Source: Microglena sp. YARC
Lineage: Eukaryota; Chlorophyta; Chlorophyceae; Chlamydomonadales; Chlamydomonadaceae
Length of the DNA: 64,000 nt
Assembly (NCBI GenBank): GCA_022414725.1
Contig: CM039462.1
Location: 177,334,400-177,398,399 of the forward strand
Reading direction: 5' to 3'
The notes below the pieces were generated by a model. That model worked only from the letters and a program-made list of their open reading frames with translations. It was not told where the DNA came from and searched no databases. A program made the translations under genes and the position numbers. Of the stretch, positions 1-10,689 are shown in pieces. Every line of letters starts with the position of its first letter. Position 1 is the stretch's first letter.

Positions 1-480
1 AAAAAAAAACTACCCCCCTCCACTCATACACTACCCCCTCCCCCCCCCCCACACACACCAACCACCCTCCCCCCCCCACCTGGGACACCATCCGATCTTG
101 GCTCCTGTACCACATGGGGTCCACTTGCCTCATATAAACACCATCCAATAGCAACACACCCTCATTGGCTCATAACAAATAAATCCCCACTCCCACCCCC
201 ACCCCACCCACCCACACAAACCACACTCTCCCACCCACCTGGGACACGACCCTGATCAACCTCCTGTACCACAAGGGGTCCACTTCCCTTAGGTCCACAC
301 CATTTAACAGCAGTTGCACCCTCATTGGGCTCATAAAAAAAAAACTCCCCCCCCCACCCACCCCTCACCCACCCACCCACCTGGGACACGACCCTGATCT
401 GGCTCCTATACCACAAGGGGTCCACTCCCCCTGCTTCACACCATCCAACAGCAGCGCAACCTCGTTGGATCATTTAAAAA
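1..480 (-). repeat. Donor-side junction array of the ABC Walker A exon (3 copies)
   Basis: Three degenerate copies (about 80-180, 238-335 and 380-475) of the 3' half of the exon at 572-797, each with its donor site, separated by CCCACCC-rich spacers. The copies keep the coding text from about YDPNEGALL to the donor, with indels. They lie downstream of the true donor in transcription direction, so they are intronic. No acceptor accompanies them. Confidence 0.8.
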
Positions 481-571
481 CAAACTACCCCCCCCCACCC
501 CACCCACCCACCCACCCAAGCACAAACCACACACACACACACACACACACCCACCACCTTCCCTTACCCAC

Positions 572-797
572 CTGGGACACCACCCCGATCTGGCTCCTAT
601 ACCACAAGGGGTCCACGTCCCTCAGGTCGACACCATCCAACAGCAGGGCGCCCTCGTTTGGGTCATAGAGCCGCTTCAAGAGCATGACCACACTAGACTT
701 TCCAGAGCCGGATTGGCCCACCAGGGCGGTGAGTGAGCCAGGGGGGAGGTCCAGGGTAACCTTATCTAGCGCTGTGTGGCTAGGGCGCCCGGGGTAC
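572..797 (-). CDS. ABC transporter (ABCB half-transporter type), exon with Walker A
   Basis: Start of the nucleotide-binding domain of an ATP-driven membrane exporter. The 226-nt exon has acceptor ccacag before position 797 and donor GTGGGTAAG after 572. One base completes the Arg of DVTFR from the exon at 4839-4973, then 75 codons end in phase 0. Visible motifs are the A-loop region [10 protein letters not shown], Walker [10 protein letters not shown], the [18 protein letters not shown] stretch and the Q-loop end IGVVSQ. The signature motif, Walker B and H-loop should lie in exons beyond the window edge. Similarity is to TAP/ABCB8-10-like half transporters; the substrate and the membrane it sits in cannot be told. 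This is the last exon of the gene visible here and it has no frameshift. Confidence 0.93.
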
Positions 798-1775
798 CTG
801 TGGCCGTGTAATCATGCAATTCTCAAAAATTGAAAACAGACATTTTTGAAACCCGTTTGAAACTTGCATTTTTTGCCAGAGCCGGATTGGCCCACCAGGG
901 CAGTGAGAGAGCCAGGGGGGGAAGTCAAGGTTGACCTGGTATAGCGCTGTGTGGCTAGGGTGCCCGGGGTACCTGTGGCCGTGTAATCATGCAATTCTCA
1001 AAAATTGAAAACAGACATTTTTGAAACCCGTTTGAAACTTGCATTTTTTTGCCAGAGCTGGATTGGCCCACCAGGGCGGTGAGAGAGCCAGGGGGGGAAG
1101 TCAAGGTTGACCTGGTATAGCGCTGTGTGGCTAGGGTGCCCGGGGTACCTGTGGCCGTGTATTCATGCAATTTTCAAAAATTGAATAAAAACATTTTTGA
1201 AACTTGCATTGTTTTGCCAGAGCTGGATTGGCCCACCAGGGCGGTGAGAGAGCCAGGGGGGGAAGTCAAGGTTGACCTGGTATAGCGCTGTGTGGCTAGG
1301 GTGCCCGGGGTACCTGTGGCCGTGTAATCATGCAATTTCAAAAATAAAAATAAAACATTTTTGAAACTTGCATTTTTTTGCCACAGCTGGATTGGCCCAC
1401 CAGGGCGGTGAGTGAGCCAGGGGGGGAAGTCAAGGTTGACCTGGTATAGCGCTGTGTGGCTAGGGTGCCCGGGGTACCTGTGGCCGTGTAATCATGAAAT
1501 TTTCAAAAATTGAAAAAAAACATTTTTGAAACTTGCATTTTTTTGCCACAGCTGGATTGGCCCACCAGGGCGGTGAGTGAGCCAGGGGGGGAAGTCAAGG
1601 TTGACCTGGTATAGCGCTGTGTGGCTAGGGCGCCCGGGGTACCTGTGGCCGTGTAATAATGAAAGAAGAAAACAAACCATTTTTGAAATTTGCATTTTTA
1701 GCCAGAGCTAGATTGACCCACCAGGGCGGTGAGTGAGTCCGAGGGGGAGTGCCAGGTGGACCTTGGCTAGTGCTG
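798..1775 (-). repeat. Acceptor-side junction array of the Walker A exon (~165-175 bp unit)
   Basis: Five further copies of acceptor plus exon 5' half (acceptors near 969, 1143, 1310, 1474 and 1640) and a degraded piece at 1690-1770. Each copy runs from the intron through ccacag into the YPG.PSHTAL text and stops near the Walker A codons GQSGSGK, where it jumps back to the intron text (aaaaaatgcaagtttcaaa). They lie upstream of the true acceptor in transcription direction. Confidence 0.88.
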
Positions 1776-2691
1776 CGTGCAAATGTCAATGTCACACCAA
1801 CACACCACCCAAACCCAACCCCCCCCCCCACACACACACCTAATTCCACTCAAAACCCCCAAAGCACCTGAATATGATGACATCTTTGGGACACCTGAAT
1901 ATCTACACCACACCACACACACACACCACACCACACCACACACCACACTACACCACACCACACTACGCCACACCAACATACCCCACAAACCCAAACACAC
2001 CCCCACCCCACCTAATGTCACGCAAAGAAACAAAACCACCTGGAGGTGACAGCTTTTAGACACCTGGATATCCATACTACACTACACCACACCACCCAAA
2101 CCCAAACACGCCCCACTCCACCTAAACCAGCGCGATTTTGCAGTGCGCTTGAGACACCTGGATATACACACCAGAAGGGCATCCCCTCCCTGGTGGTCAA
2201 TGTCGGAGAGGATGGTACACCGGCACCCAAAAAAGATCTGTGACCACCTGGACCTCTGGATGTATAGATATTGAAATTGAAATTGAAATTGTTACATCCG
2301 TATAGAACCGTTACTCACAGGACAGTACTCTGGATGTATAGATACTGTACTACACCACACCACCCAAACCCAAACAAGCCCCACTTCACCTAATCCCACC
2401 CGAAAAAGCGCCCACACACATCCCGCCCCACCCCAACCAAAACCCCCAAAGCAACTGAAAGTGACATCTTTGATACCACACTGCACCACCCCACCACCCC
2501 ACCCCACCCCCACCACACCACACTGCACCACCTCACACCACCCAAACACTGCACCACCTCACACCACCCCACACCACCTAATCCCACCCAACCGGAAAAG
2601 CACCCCACCCCACCTAAGCCTAACACCCCGCCCCACCCCACCCAAAACCCAGAAGTACCAGAAGGTGACATCTTTGAGACAAAGTTGACCA
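1776..2691 (-). repeat. CCACACC-rich intron sequence with donor-junction fragments
   Basis: Low-complexity CCACACCACAC and CCCACCTAATCCCACCC text with recurring short fragments reading ctgaaggtgacatctttgagacacctg, that is, the DVTFR end and donor of the exon at 4839-4973. In the transcript this is G/T-rich. The open frames here are composition artefacts. Confidence 0.65.
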
Positions 2692-2699
2692 CTCCAGTC

Positions 2700-2893
2700 C
2701 AAGTTACTACAAAGCGAGCGCGGCAACGCAATTCGAGCACGCTTTTTGAGCCCCACTGCGCGTTTCTCGCAGTTTTTTTAACTCCCTATGGGCGCAGCGC
2801 GCAGTTTCTGCGCTTTTTCCACTACGACGCGCTGACCAATTTGATGTTTTTGCGCTTTAAGCGCTGACCAATTTGACAAAATGTAGTACCCTC
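2700..2893. mobile_element. hAT-like MITE, family D copy 1
   Basis: A 194-bp non-coding insertion rich in GCGC and AAAAGCGC-type palindromes, unlike the surrounding array. It is flanked by the 8-bp direct repeat CTCCAGTC (2692-2699 and 2894-2901); the match can be slid to 11 bp. The ends are imperfect inverted repeats (CAAGTTACTACA against GAGGGTACTACA). It resembles the elements at 29478 and 30535 and sits inside a copy of the ABC exon text VLDWS. Confidence 0.75.
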
Positions 2894-2901
2894 CTCCAGT
2901 C

Positions 2902-4838
2902 CAACACCCTCCTGTGCATGCTTCCAATATAAGAAGCAGACTTTGAGATACCTGAATATACACACCACACTACACCACACCACCTCATCGCACCCCACCA
3001 CACCTAATCCCACCCAACTCCAAAAGCACCCCACACCAACCCACCCAAACTCGCCACACCAACCCCGAAAAGCACTCCACACCACACCACCCAAACACGC
3101 CACACTAAACCCGAAAAGCACCCCACACCACCCACCCAAACACGCCACACCAACCCCGAAAAGCACCTGAATATGACATCTTTGAGACAGAGTTGACCAC
3201 TCCAGTCCAACACCCCGACCCCACCCAAACCCACCCCTATGGACTCAAACACGCCCTACACCACTCGTTCCAGCCTCACACGTTGTGTGCTTCCAATATG
3301 AGGAGCAGACCTTGAGACATTTGGATATACACACCACCCTACCCCACCCCACCTAATCCCACCCAAAACCCCTGAGCACCTGAATGTGACATCTTTGAGG
3401 CAGAGTTGACCGCTCCAGTCCAACACCCTCTTGTGCATGCTTTCAACACGAGGAGCAGGCTTTGAGCCACCTGGATATACACACCACACTACCCCACCCC
3501 ACCTAATCCCACCCAAAACCCCTGAGCACCTGAATGTGACATCTTTGAGACAGAGTTGAACGCTCCAGTCCAACACCTTCTTGTGCATGCTTCCAACACG
3601 AGGAGCAGGCTTTGAGCCACCTGGATATACACACCCCACTACCCCACCCCACCTAATCCCACCCAAAACCCCTGAGCACCTGAATGTGACATCTTTGAGA
3701 CAGAGTTGAACGCTCCAGTCCAACACCTTCTTGTGCATGCTTCCGACACGAGGAGCAAGCTTTGAGCCACATGGATATACACACCCCACTACACCACACC
3801 ACCTCATCGCACCCCACCACACCTAATCCCACCCAACCCCACCCAGACCACCCCACACCACACCACCCAAACACGAGGAGCAGGCTTTGAGCCAGCTGGA
3901 TATACACACCACACTACACCACACCACCTCATCGCACCCCACCACACCTAATCCCACCCAACCCCACACCACACCACCCCACACCACCCAAACACGCCAC
4001 ACCAACCCCGGAAAGCACCTGAATGTGACATCTTTGAGACAGAGTTGAACGCTCCAGTCCAACACCTTCTTGTGCATGCTTCCGACACGAGGAGCAGGCT
4101 ATGAGGCACCTGGATATACACACCACACCACACCAACCCCACTCAACCAAAACCCACCCCACCCCACACCACAACCCGCCCAAACTTACCCAATGAACCA
4201 AACCATACCCACACCTTACCACCCAAACCCAAACCCACCCCAATGAACCCAAACACACTACACCTTACCACACCACACCACACTACCACACCCCACCTAT
4301 TCCCACCCAAGACTCCAAAATCACCTGAAGGTGACATCTTTGAGACACCTTGATATCCACACCCCACCAACACACCACCACCACCCACCAACACATCACA
4401 CAACGCCACACCAACACACCCCACAAACCCAAACACACCCCCAACCCACCTAATCCCACCCAACCTGAAAATCACCTGAAGGTGACATCTTTGAGACACC
4501 TGGATATCCACACCACATCACACTACACCACATCACACTACGCCACACCAACACACCCCACAAACCCAAACACATCTCACCTCATCCCACCCAACCTGAA
4601 AATCACCTAAAGGTGACATCTTTGAGAGACCTGGATATCCACACCCCACCACCACACCACCCAAACCCAAACTCACACACACACACCTCATCCCACCCAA
4701 CACGAAAAGAACCCCAAACCACACCACACTACACCACACCATACCACCCAAACCCAAACACACCCCACTCCACCTAAACCCGACCCCAAAAGCACCCACA
4801 CATATCCCGCCCCACCCCACCCAAGACCCCAAAATCAC
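2902..4838 (-). repeat. Donor-side junction array of ABC exon 4839-4973
   Basis: Many copies, best between 3290 and 4120, of the exon 3' half (APRVGSMHKKVLDWS.QLC.KDVTFR) plus donor plus intron text ending in tggatatacacaccac. Units are about 150-180 bp, with shorter pieces at 4330, 4480 and 4620. Several copies stay open in the coding frame for 30 or more codons, but each lacks the exon start and an acceptor. Confidence 0.85.
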
Positions 4839-4973
4839 CTGAAGGTGACATCTTTGATGCAGAGTTGACCGCTCCAGTCCAACACCTTCTTGTGTGTGCT
4901 TCCGATCTGAGGAGCAGGCTTGCCATCAAGCAGTTTCAGAACTCTCTCACTGGCTCCCATCGCCTCCATGACC
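4839..4973 (-). CDS. ABC transporter, linker exon between membrane domain and NBD
   Basis: A 135-nt exon with acceptor ctgatgcag before 4973 and donor GTGATTTT after 4839. Phase 2 in and phase 2 out, so its first base completes Glu of FTE in exon 8501-8716 and its last two bases start the Arg before YPGRP. It encodes VMEAMGASERVLKLLDG, the conserved end of the last membrane helix in ABCB proteins, then a variable stretch and IKDVTFR, the first strand of the nucleotide-binding domain. The match to the family pattern (Q.MqAvGASERVF.LLD, then I.F.dVtFrYPsRP) is clear. No indels are visible. Confidence 0.93.
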
Positions 4974-5059
4974 CTGCATCAGAAAATGAGGAGAAGGGGG
5001 TGAGGAGTGTGTTTGTGTGTGGGGTGTGGGTGGGGGTTGGGTAGGAAGAAATTGCAGTT

Positions 5060-5995
5060 TCATACCTCTCACTCAGTGACTGGCTTCCATGGCCTCCATG
5101 ACCCCGCATCAGAAAATGTGGAGAAGGGAACGAGGAGTGTGGGTGTGGGTGGTGTTGGGTGGGTGTTTTGGTTGTTGGGTGGGTGGGTGGGTGTTGGTTG
5201 TTGGGTGGGTGGGTGGGTGTTGGGTGGGTGGGTGGGTGTTGGGTGGGTGGGTGGGTGTTGGTTGTTGGGTGTTGGTTGTTGGGTGGGTGGGTGGGTGTTG
5301 GTTGTTGGGTGGGTGGGTGGGTGTTGGTTGTCGGGTGGGTGTTGGTTGTTGGGTGGGTGTTGGTTGTTGGGTGGGTGTTGGTTGTTGGGTGGGTGTTGGT
5401 TGTTGGTGTTGGTTGTTGGGTGGGTGGGTGGGTGTTGGTTGTTGGGTGTTGGTTGTTGGGTGTTGGTTGTTGGGTGGGTGGGTTTGGTGGGTGGGTGGGT
5501 GTTGGTTGTTGGGTGTTGGTTGTTGGGTGGGTGTTGGTTGTTGGGTGTTGGTTGTTGGGTGGGTGTTGGTTGTTGGTTTTGGGGGTGGGTGTTGGTTGTT
5601 GGGTGTTGGTTGTTGGTGGGTGTTGGTTGTTGGGTGTTGGTTGTTGGGTGGGTGTTGGTTGTTGGGTATTGGTTGTTGGGTGGGTGTTGGTTGTTGGTGG
5701 GTGTTGGTTGTTGGGTGTTGGTTGTTGGGTGGGTGGGTGGTGGTGGGGGGAGGATGACATTGAAGTTTGAGAACTCTCTCACTGGCTTCCATCGCCTCCA
5801 TGACCCTGCATCAGAAAATTAGGAGAAGGGAGTGAGGAGTGTGTTTTGTGTGTGTGTGTGTGTGTGTGTGTGGGGGGGGGGGTGAATGGGGGGGGGGGGG
5901 GGGGGGGGGGGGGTAGGAGGACATTGCAGTTTCATAACTCTTTCACTTGCACCATTGCCTCCATGACCCCGCATCAGAAAATGAGGAGAAGGCAC
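5060..5995 (-). repeat. Acceptor-side copies of exon 4839-4973 around a G-rich minisatellite
   Basis: Three copies of acceptor plus exon start (about 5060-5115, 5765-5820 and 5925-5985) carry the sequence for VMEAM.ASERV. Between the first two lies a minisatellite of GGGTGTTGGTTGTT and GGGTGGGTGGGTG units (5150-5745). It is open in several frames on both strands, and those frames are composition artefacts. The transcript strand is C/A-rich. G4 formation on the plus strand is plausible. Confidence 0.85.
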
Positions 5996-5999
5996 GTCC

Positions 6000-6660
6000 C
6001 ATGGCACAACCGAGCAGCAGTGCCATCACTTACTCTGTGACTTATGATAATATAATAACGTGTATTTATTCTCCTCTGATAACCATTTTTTATAAAAGAA
6101 ATAAAGTAAAATAAACAAATAAAATAAGCATAATGCAAGTTGCTGATTCTCGTCAGAGAACCATTTTTTAATAAATAAAATACAATAAATGTTACAATAA
6201 ATAAATAACATACATACAAAAATTAAATATTCAACTCTGGGAAACTGTTTTATTCCACAGCACAGCCGAGCAGCAGTGCCATCGCTTACTCTGTACACTT
6301 TTTTATTCCACAGCACAGCCGAGCAGCAGTGCCATCGCTTACCCTGTACACTGTACTTTATTTGTGTTATTTGTGTTACTCTGTACACTGTACTTTATTT
6401 GTGTTATTTGTGTTACTCTGTACACTGTACTTTATTTGTGTTATTTGTGTTACTCTGTACACTGTACTTTATTTGTGTTATTTGTGTTACTCTGTACACT
6501 GTACTTTATTTGTGTTATTTGTGTTACTCTGTACACTGTACTTTATTTGTGTTATTTGTGTTACTCTGTACACTGTACTTTATTTGTGTTATTTGTGTTA
6601 CTCTGTACACTGTACTTTATTTGTGTTATTGTGTGCTGGGTTACAAGGGCCTCAATCCAT
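6000..6660 (-). repeat. Donor-junction copies and a 35-bp tandem array
   Basis: Copies of the donor of exon 8501-8716 with its intron continuation (cagcagtgccatcgcttactctgt) occur at 6010-6050, 6265-6300 and 6320-6360. The last leads into about eight near-perfect 35-bp units, tgttactctgtacactgta..., at 6360-6640, which appear to derive from the same donor text. The plus-strand LCYLCYSVHCTLFV frames are translations of this repeat. Confidence 0.75.
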
Positions 6661-6779
6661 CCTCTCAAGGGGTAAGACACGGATGAATGCTTTAAGTTAC
6701 AGTTATGATGACATCCCGCAAAACGCTAATCTCTCAGAACCAGGGCAGGGCTAGGGGACAGTGTTTTTTATTTCAGATT

Positions 6780-6960
6780 TCTGAAGTCGAGGTTGAGTAG
6801 CTACTTGGGCTACTCAACCCTGATTTCAGGATAGTTGCATAGCCATCGCATGGCGGAGCGCTAAGCGCGGAGGCTGGGGGGGTCGGGGGGCAGCGCGACC
6901 CGATATCGGGGGGTCAGGGGGGTTAGCATTCTACGGAATGGCGACGCGTCGTTGAAAAAT
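6780..6960. repeat. Unassigned segment with a perfect hairpin
   Basis: Non-array sequence containing GGTTGAGTAGC, a 6-base loop and GCTACTCAACC (about 6790-6820), flanked by inverted ctgaa/ttcag. A GC-rich stretch (ggcggagcgctaagcgcgg) follows. It could be a small transposon remnant; no target duplication was found. Confidence 0.4.
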
Positions 6961-6964
6961 GAAA

Positions 6965-7910
6965 CACTAATCACACTCATTCAATGAGCTGTACACCGCG
7001 AATTCGGTGGAGTAACATTATACCCAGGCAGCCCAAGATATGGTAACATATTTGAGGTGCCACCACCTACTCGGTGAACTCATCACACACATGCAATGAG
7101 CTGTACTCCACATACTCAGTGTATAAACATTAGTCCAAGGCAGCCAAAGTAATGGGAACATATTTGAGGTGCCACCACTAACTCGGTGAACTCATCACAC
7201 ATATTCAATGAGCTGTACTCCACATACTCAGTGTATAAACATTACTCCAAGGCAGCCAAAGAAATGGGAACATATTTGAGGTGCCACCACTAACTCGGTG
7301 AACTCATCACACACATGCAATGAGCTGTACTCCACATACTCAGTGTATAAACATTAGTCCAAGGCAGCCAAAGAAATGGGAACACATTTGAGGTGCCACC
7401 ACTAACTCGGTGAACTCATCACACACATGCAATGAGCTGTACTCCACATACTCAGTGTATAAACATTAGTCCAAGGCAGCCAAAGAAATGGGAACACATT
7501 TGAGGTGCCACCACTAACTCGGTGAACTCATCACACATATTCAATGAGCTGTACTCCACATACTCAGTGTATAAACATTAGTCCAAGGCAGCCAAAGAAA
7601 TGGGAACATATTTGAGGTGCCACCACTAACTCGGTGAACTCGTCACACATATTCAATGAGCTGTACTCCACATACTCAGTGTATAAACATTAGTCCAAGG
7701 CAGCCAAAGAAATGGGAACATATTTGAGGTGCCACCACTAACTCGGTGAACTCATCACACACATGCAATGAGCTGTACTCCACATACTCAGTGTATAAAC
7801 ATTAGTCCAAGGCAGCCAAAGAAATGGGAACATATTTGAGGTGCCACCACTAACTCGGTGAACTCATCACACATGCAATGAGCTGTACTCCACATACTCA
7901 GTGTAGAATT
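6965..7910 (-). repeat. 113-bp tandem array of the TM-exon donor side (~8-9 copies)
   Basis: A highly regular array whose unit reads aactcggtgaactcatcaca...caatgagctgtact...gaggtgccaccact. The part from gtgaactcatcacacacattcaatgagctgtac matches the 3' end of exon 8501-8716 (VVYSSLN.CDEF). The copies are over 90% alike by eye, so amplification is recent. Two longer, more diverged copies sit at 7905-8170 and 8190-8260. Confidence 0.88.
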
Positions 7911-8259
7911 TACAGTTGGTGAGCTGATCTAAGTTGAGCTCTTCCCTGAGCACCATTTGTATACATAAAATCAAATACATGAATACAATAAAACAAATAC
8001 ATAAATATCATGAATACAATACAATTTAACCTCTTTTTTATAAATACGACAAAATAAAATAATACAATAAAGAAAGAACATACATACAAAAAATAAATAC
8101 AATTTATTCTCCTTTGGGATTTTTTTGCCATGGCACAGCCACGCAGGAGTACCACCACTTACTCTGTGAACTCATCACACATATTCAATGAGCTGTACAC
8201 CACGAATTCAGTGTAGAATTTACAGTTGGTGAGCTGCTCTGACTTGAGTTCTCCCCTCA

Positions 8260-8500
8260 GCACCATTTTATACATACAATCAAATAAATGAATACAATAA
8301 AACAAAAACATAAATACCATACATGCAATATAATTAAATGTATGTATTCTCCTTTAAGAACATGTTTTATAAATACAATAAAATGAAACAATACAATAAA
8401 GAAATAACATATGAGATACATACACAAAATGAACATAATTTATCCTCCTCTGGGATTTATTTTTGCCATGGCACAGCCGAGCAGCAGTGCCACCACTTAC
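8260..8500. other. A/T-rich intron remainder
   Basis: Aaataca/ataaa-rich intron sequence directly below the donor of exon 8501-8716, similar to 6050-6230 and 7960-8110. Nothing coding is seen. Confidence 0.5.
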
Positions 8501-8716
8501 TCTGTGAACTCATCACACACATTCAATGAGCTGTACACCACGAATTCGGTGTAGAATATGTAGTTGGTCAGCTGCTCTGAGTTGAGTTCTCCCCTGAGCA
8601 CCATGGCGCACCCCAGCAGCAGTGCCACCACCTTGCATGCATAGCACGCGATGTGGCCGAAGACAACGAACGAGGCGTAGGCTCCGGCTTGGCGGACGCC
8701 AATGCTGTAGAAGCGA
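8501..8716 (-). CDS. ABC transporter, transmembrane exon
   Basis: A 216-nt exon with acceptor ccccttgcag before 8716 and donor GTAAGTGG after 8501. The phases match its neighbours: one base completes Asn after RYC in exon 10583-10662, and two bases start Glu of FTE. It encodes RFYSIGVRQAGAYAS, then a hydrophobic helix and LLLGCAMVLRGELNSEQLT, followed by the last helix before the linker. The MVLRGEL..EQLT text is the ABCB motif in the loop before the final helix. The frame is clean. It belongs to the same membrane domain as exon 17140-17459. Confidence 0.92.
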
Positions 8717-9072
8717 CTGCAAGGGGTAAGGGAGGTGGTGGTGGTGGTCGTGGAAGTGGTGGTGGTGTTCACGGAGGTGGTGGTGGAGGTGGTGGTGGCA
8801 GTAGTGCCACCACCATGCAAGTGTAGCACGCAATGTGGCCAAAGACAACAAATGAGGCGCAGGCTCCGGCTTGGCGGACACCAATGCTGTAGAAGCGACT
8901 GCAGGGGGTAAAGGGACGGGCTGAGAGGGAGGGGGGGGAGGGGGTCTGATTGCGCTTGTGGTGTTGGATGGGAAGGTGGTGGTGGTGGTGGTGGTGGCGG
9001 CAGCAGTGCCACCAATTTGCAAGTGTAGCATGCGATGTGGCCAAAGAAAACAAACGAGACATGGGGTCTTTG
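8717..9072 (-). repeat. Acceptor-side copies of the TM exon
   Basis: Two copies of acceptor plus exon start (about 8805-8915 and 8995-9070), separated by GGTGGT tracts. They carry RFYSIGVRQAGA.ASFVVFGHIACY-like text with mismatches. The transcript here is CCACCACC-rich, complementary to the GGTGGT-rich transcript of 9075-10580 in the same intron. Confidence 0.82.
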
Positions 9073-9074
9073 GA

Positions 9075-10582
9075 GCACTTGCCCCTCATTGCCAAGAGCT
9101 AACTGAGCCTCAACCTCACCACCACATCCACCACCACTACAACCACTACCATCACTACCTCAGAACATAGCATGACGACCACCACCACCACCATAACTCA
9201 GTCTAAGCACTTGCAATATCTTTGAAGTTCTTGCCCCTCATTGCCAAGAGCTAACTGAGCCGTAACCTCACCACCATATCCACCACCACTACAACCACTA
9301 CCATCAATACTTCAGAACATAGCATGACGACCACCACCACCACCATAACTCAGCCTAAGCACTTGCAATATCTTTGAAGTTCTTGCCCCTCATTGCCAAG
9401 AGCTAACTGAGCCGTAACCTCATATTTGGCAGGCTCTTTTCTGATCCCCTTTCCTCCATATCCCACCCCACAGCCGACACCACCATCACCACCGTCACAG
9501 AACATAGCATGACAACCACCACCACCACCACCACACCACACCATGGCCACCGTTACTGACAGCATAACCCAATCTAAGCACCTGCAGTATCGCTGAAGAT
9601 CTTGTTCCTTGGTGCCAAAAGTTACCTGGGCCTTACCCCACAATCACCACCAGTACCACCACCACCATTGCCACCACCCTAACCTACCCTAACCACTTGC
9701 AGTATTGCTGAAGATCTTGTCCCTCGGTGCCAAAAGCTACCTGCGCCTTAACCCCACAATCACCACCACTACCACCACCACCATAACCTTCTCATTACCA
9801 CAACCACCAACATCACCATAACCACCACCACCACCACCATTGCCACCACCTTAACCATTTGCAGTATTGCCGAAGCTCTTGTCCCTCGGTACCAAAAGCT
9901 ACCTGAGACTTAACCTCAACACCAACACCACTACTACTACAACCATCACTACCACAGAACATAGCATGACAATCACCACCACCACCACCACCACCACCAG
10001 AACCCACTCTAAGCACTATATCTTTGAAGTTCTTGCCCCTCATTGCCAAGAGCTAACTGAGCTCTAACCTCATATTTGGCAGGCTCTTTTCTGATCCCCT
10101 TTCCTCCATACCCCACAGCCGACACCACCACCACTACCACAGAACATTGCATGACAACCACCACCACCACCAGAACCCACTCAACCACACCACCACCACC
10201 ACCACCAAACACCACCACCACCACCAGAACCCACTCAACCACCACCACCACCAGAACCCACTCTAAGCACTTCGCTGAAGTTCTTGTCCCTGGGTACCAA
10301 AAGTTATTTGAGCTTCAACCTCAACACCACTACCACACACACCACCACCACCCACCACCACTTCCAGTATTGCTGAAGTTTCTTGCTACTCGGTGCAAAA
10401 CGCCACACCACTACTGCCACCACCACCACCCTAACCTACCCTACCCACTTGCAGTATCGATGCAGTTCTTGCTCCTCTGTGCCAAAAGCTGCCTGAGCCT
10501 CACCACCACCACCACCACCACCACCACCACCACCACCACTAGCACCATCACTACCACCACCATCCTAACCTACCCTAACCAC
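9075..10582 (-). repeat. Donor-side array of exon 10583-10662 (~10 copies)
   Basis: About ten copies of the FGTEGQELQRYC end plus donor (near 9090, 9230, 9385, 9600, 9725, 9880, 10035, 10285, 10395 and 10470), spaced 70-250 bp apart by ACC-rich tracts. Some are frame-preserving. All lack the exon start. Confidence 0.87.
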
Positions 10583-10662
10583 TTGCAGTATCGCTGAAGT
10601 TCTTGCCCCTCGGTGCCAAAAGCTCGGACAAGACGGGATAGAGACATTACCTCATCAGCCAC
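10583..10662 (-). CDS. ABC transporter, 80-nt coupling-region exon
   Basis: Encodes VADEVMSLSRLVRAFGTE followed by GQELQRYC and two bases of the next codon, with acceptor ctctccccag and donor GTGGTTAG. This is the long cytoplasmic helix of the ABCB membrane domain (family pattern A.evaeEvLs.irtVrsF..E..e..RY). It enters in phase 0 after NQ of exon 12078-12156 and leaves in phase 2. The donor is weak (GTGGTT), yet the family match and phase on both sides make the call firm. Confidence 0.9.
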
Positions 10663-10689
10663 CTGGGGAGAGCAGAGGTACGTTATGTT

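Noticed and set aside
4936..5822. 270-codon frames of WVLVVGW or QQPTPNN repeats
   Set aside because: A 14-bp minisatellite open in several frames on both strands, inside a transporter intron.
6276..6754. LCYLCYSVHCTLFV hydrophobic repeat protein
   Set aside because: 35-bp tandem array derived from donor-junction text, on the strand opposite to the gene; all three frames are open.
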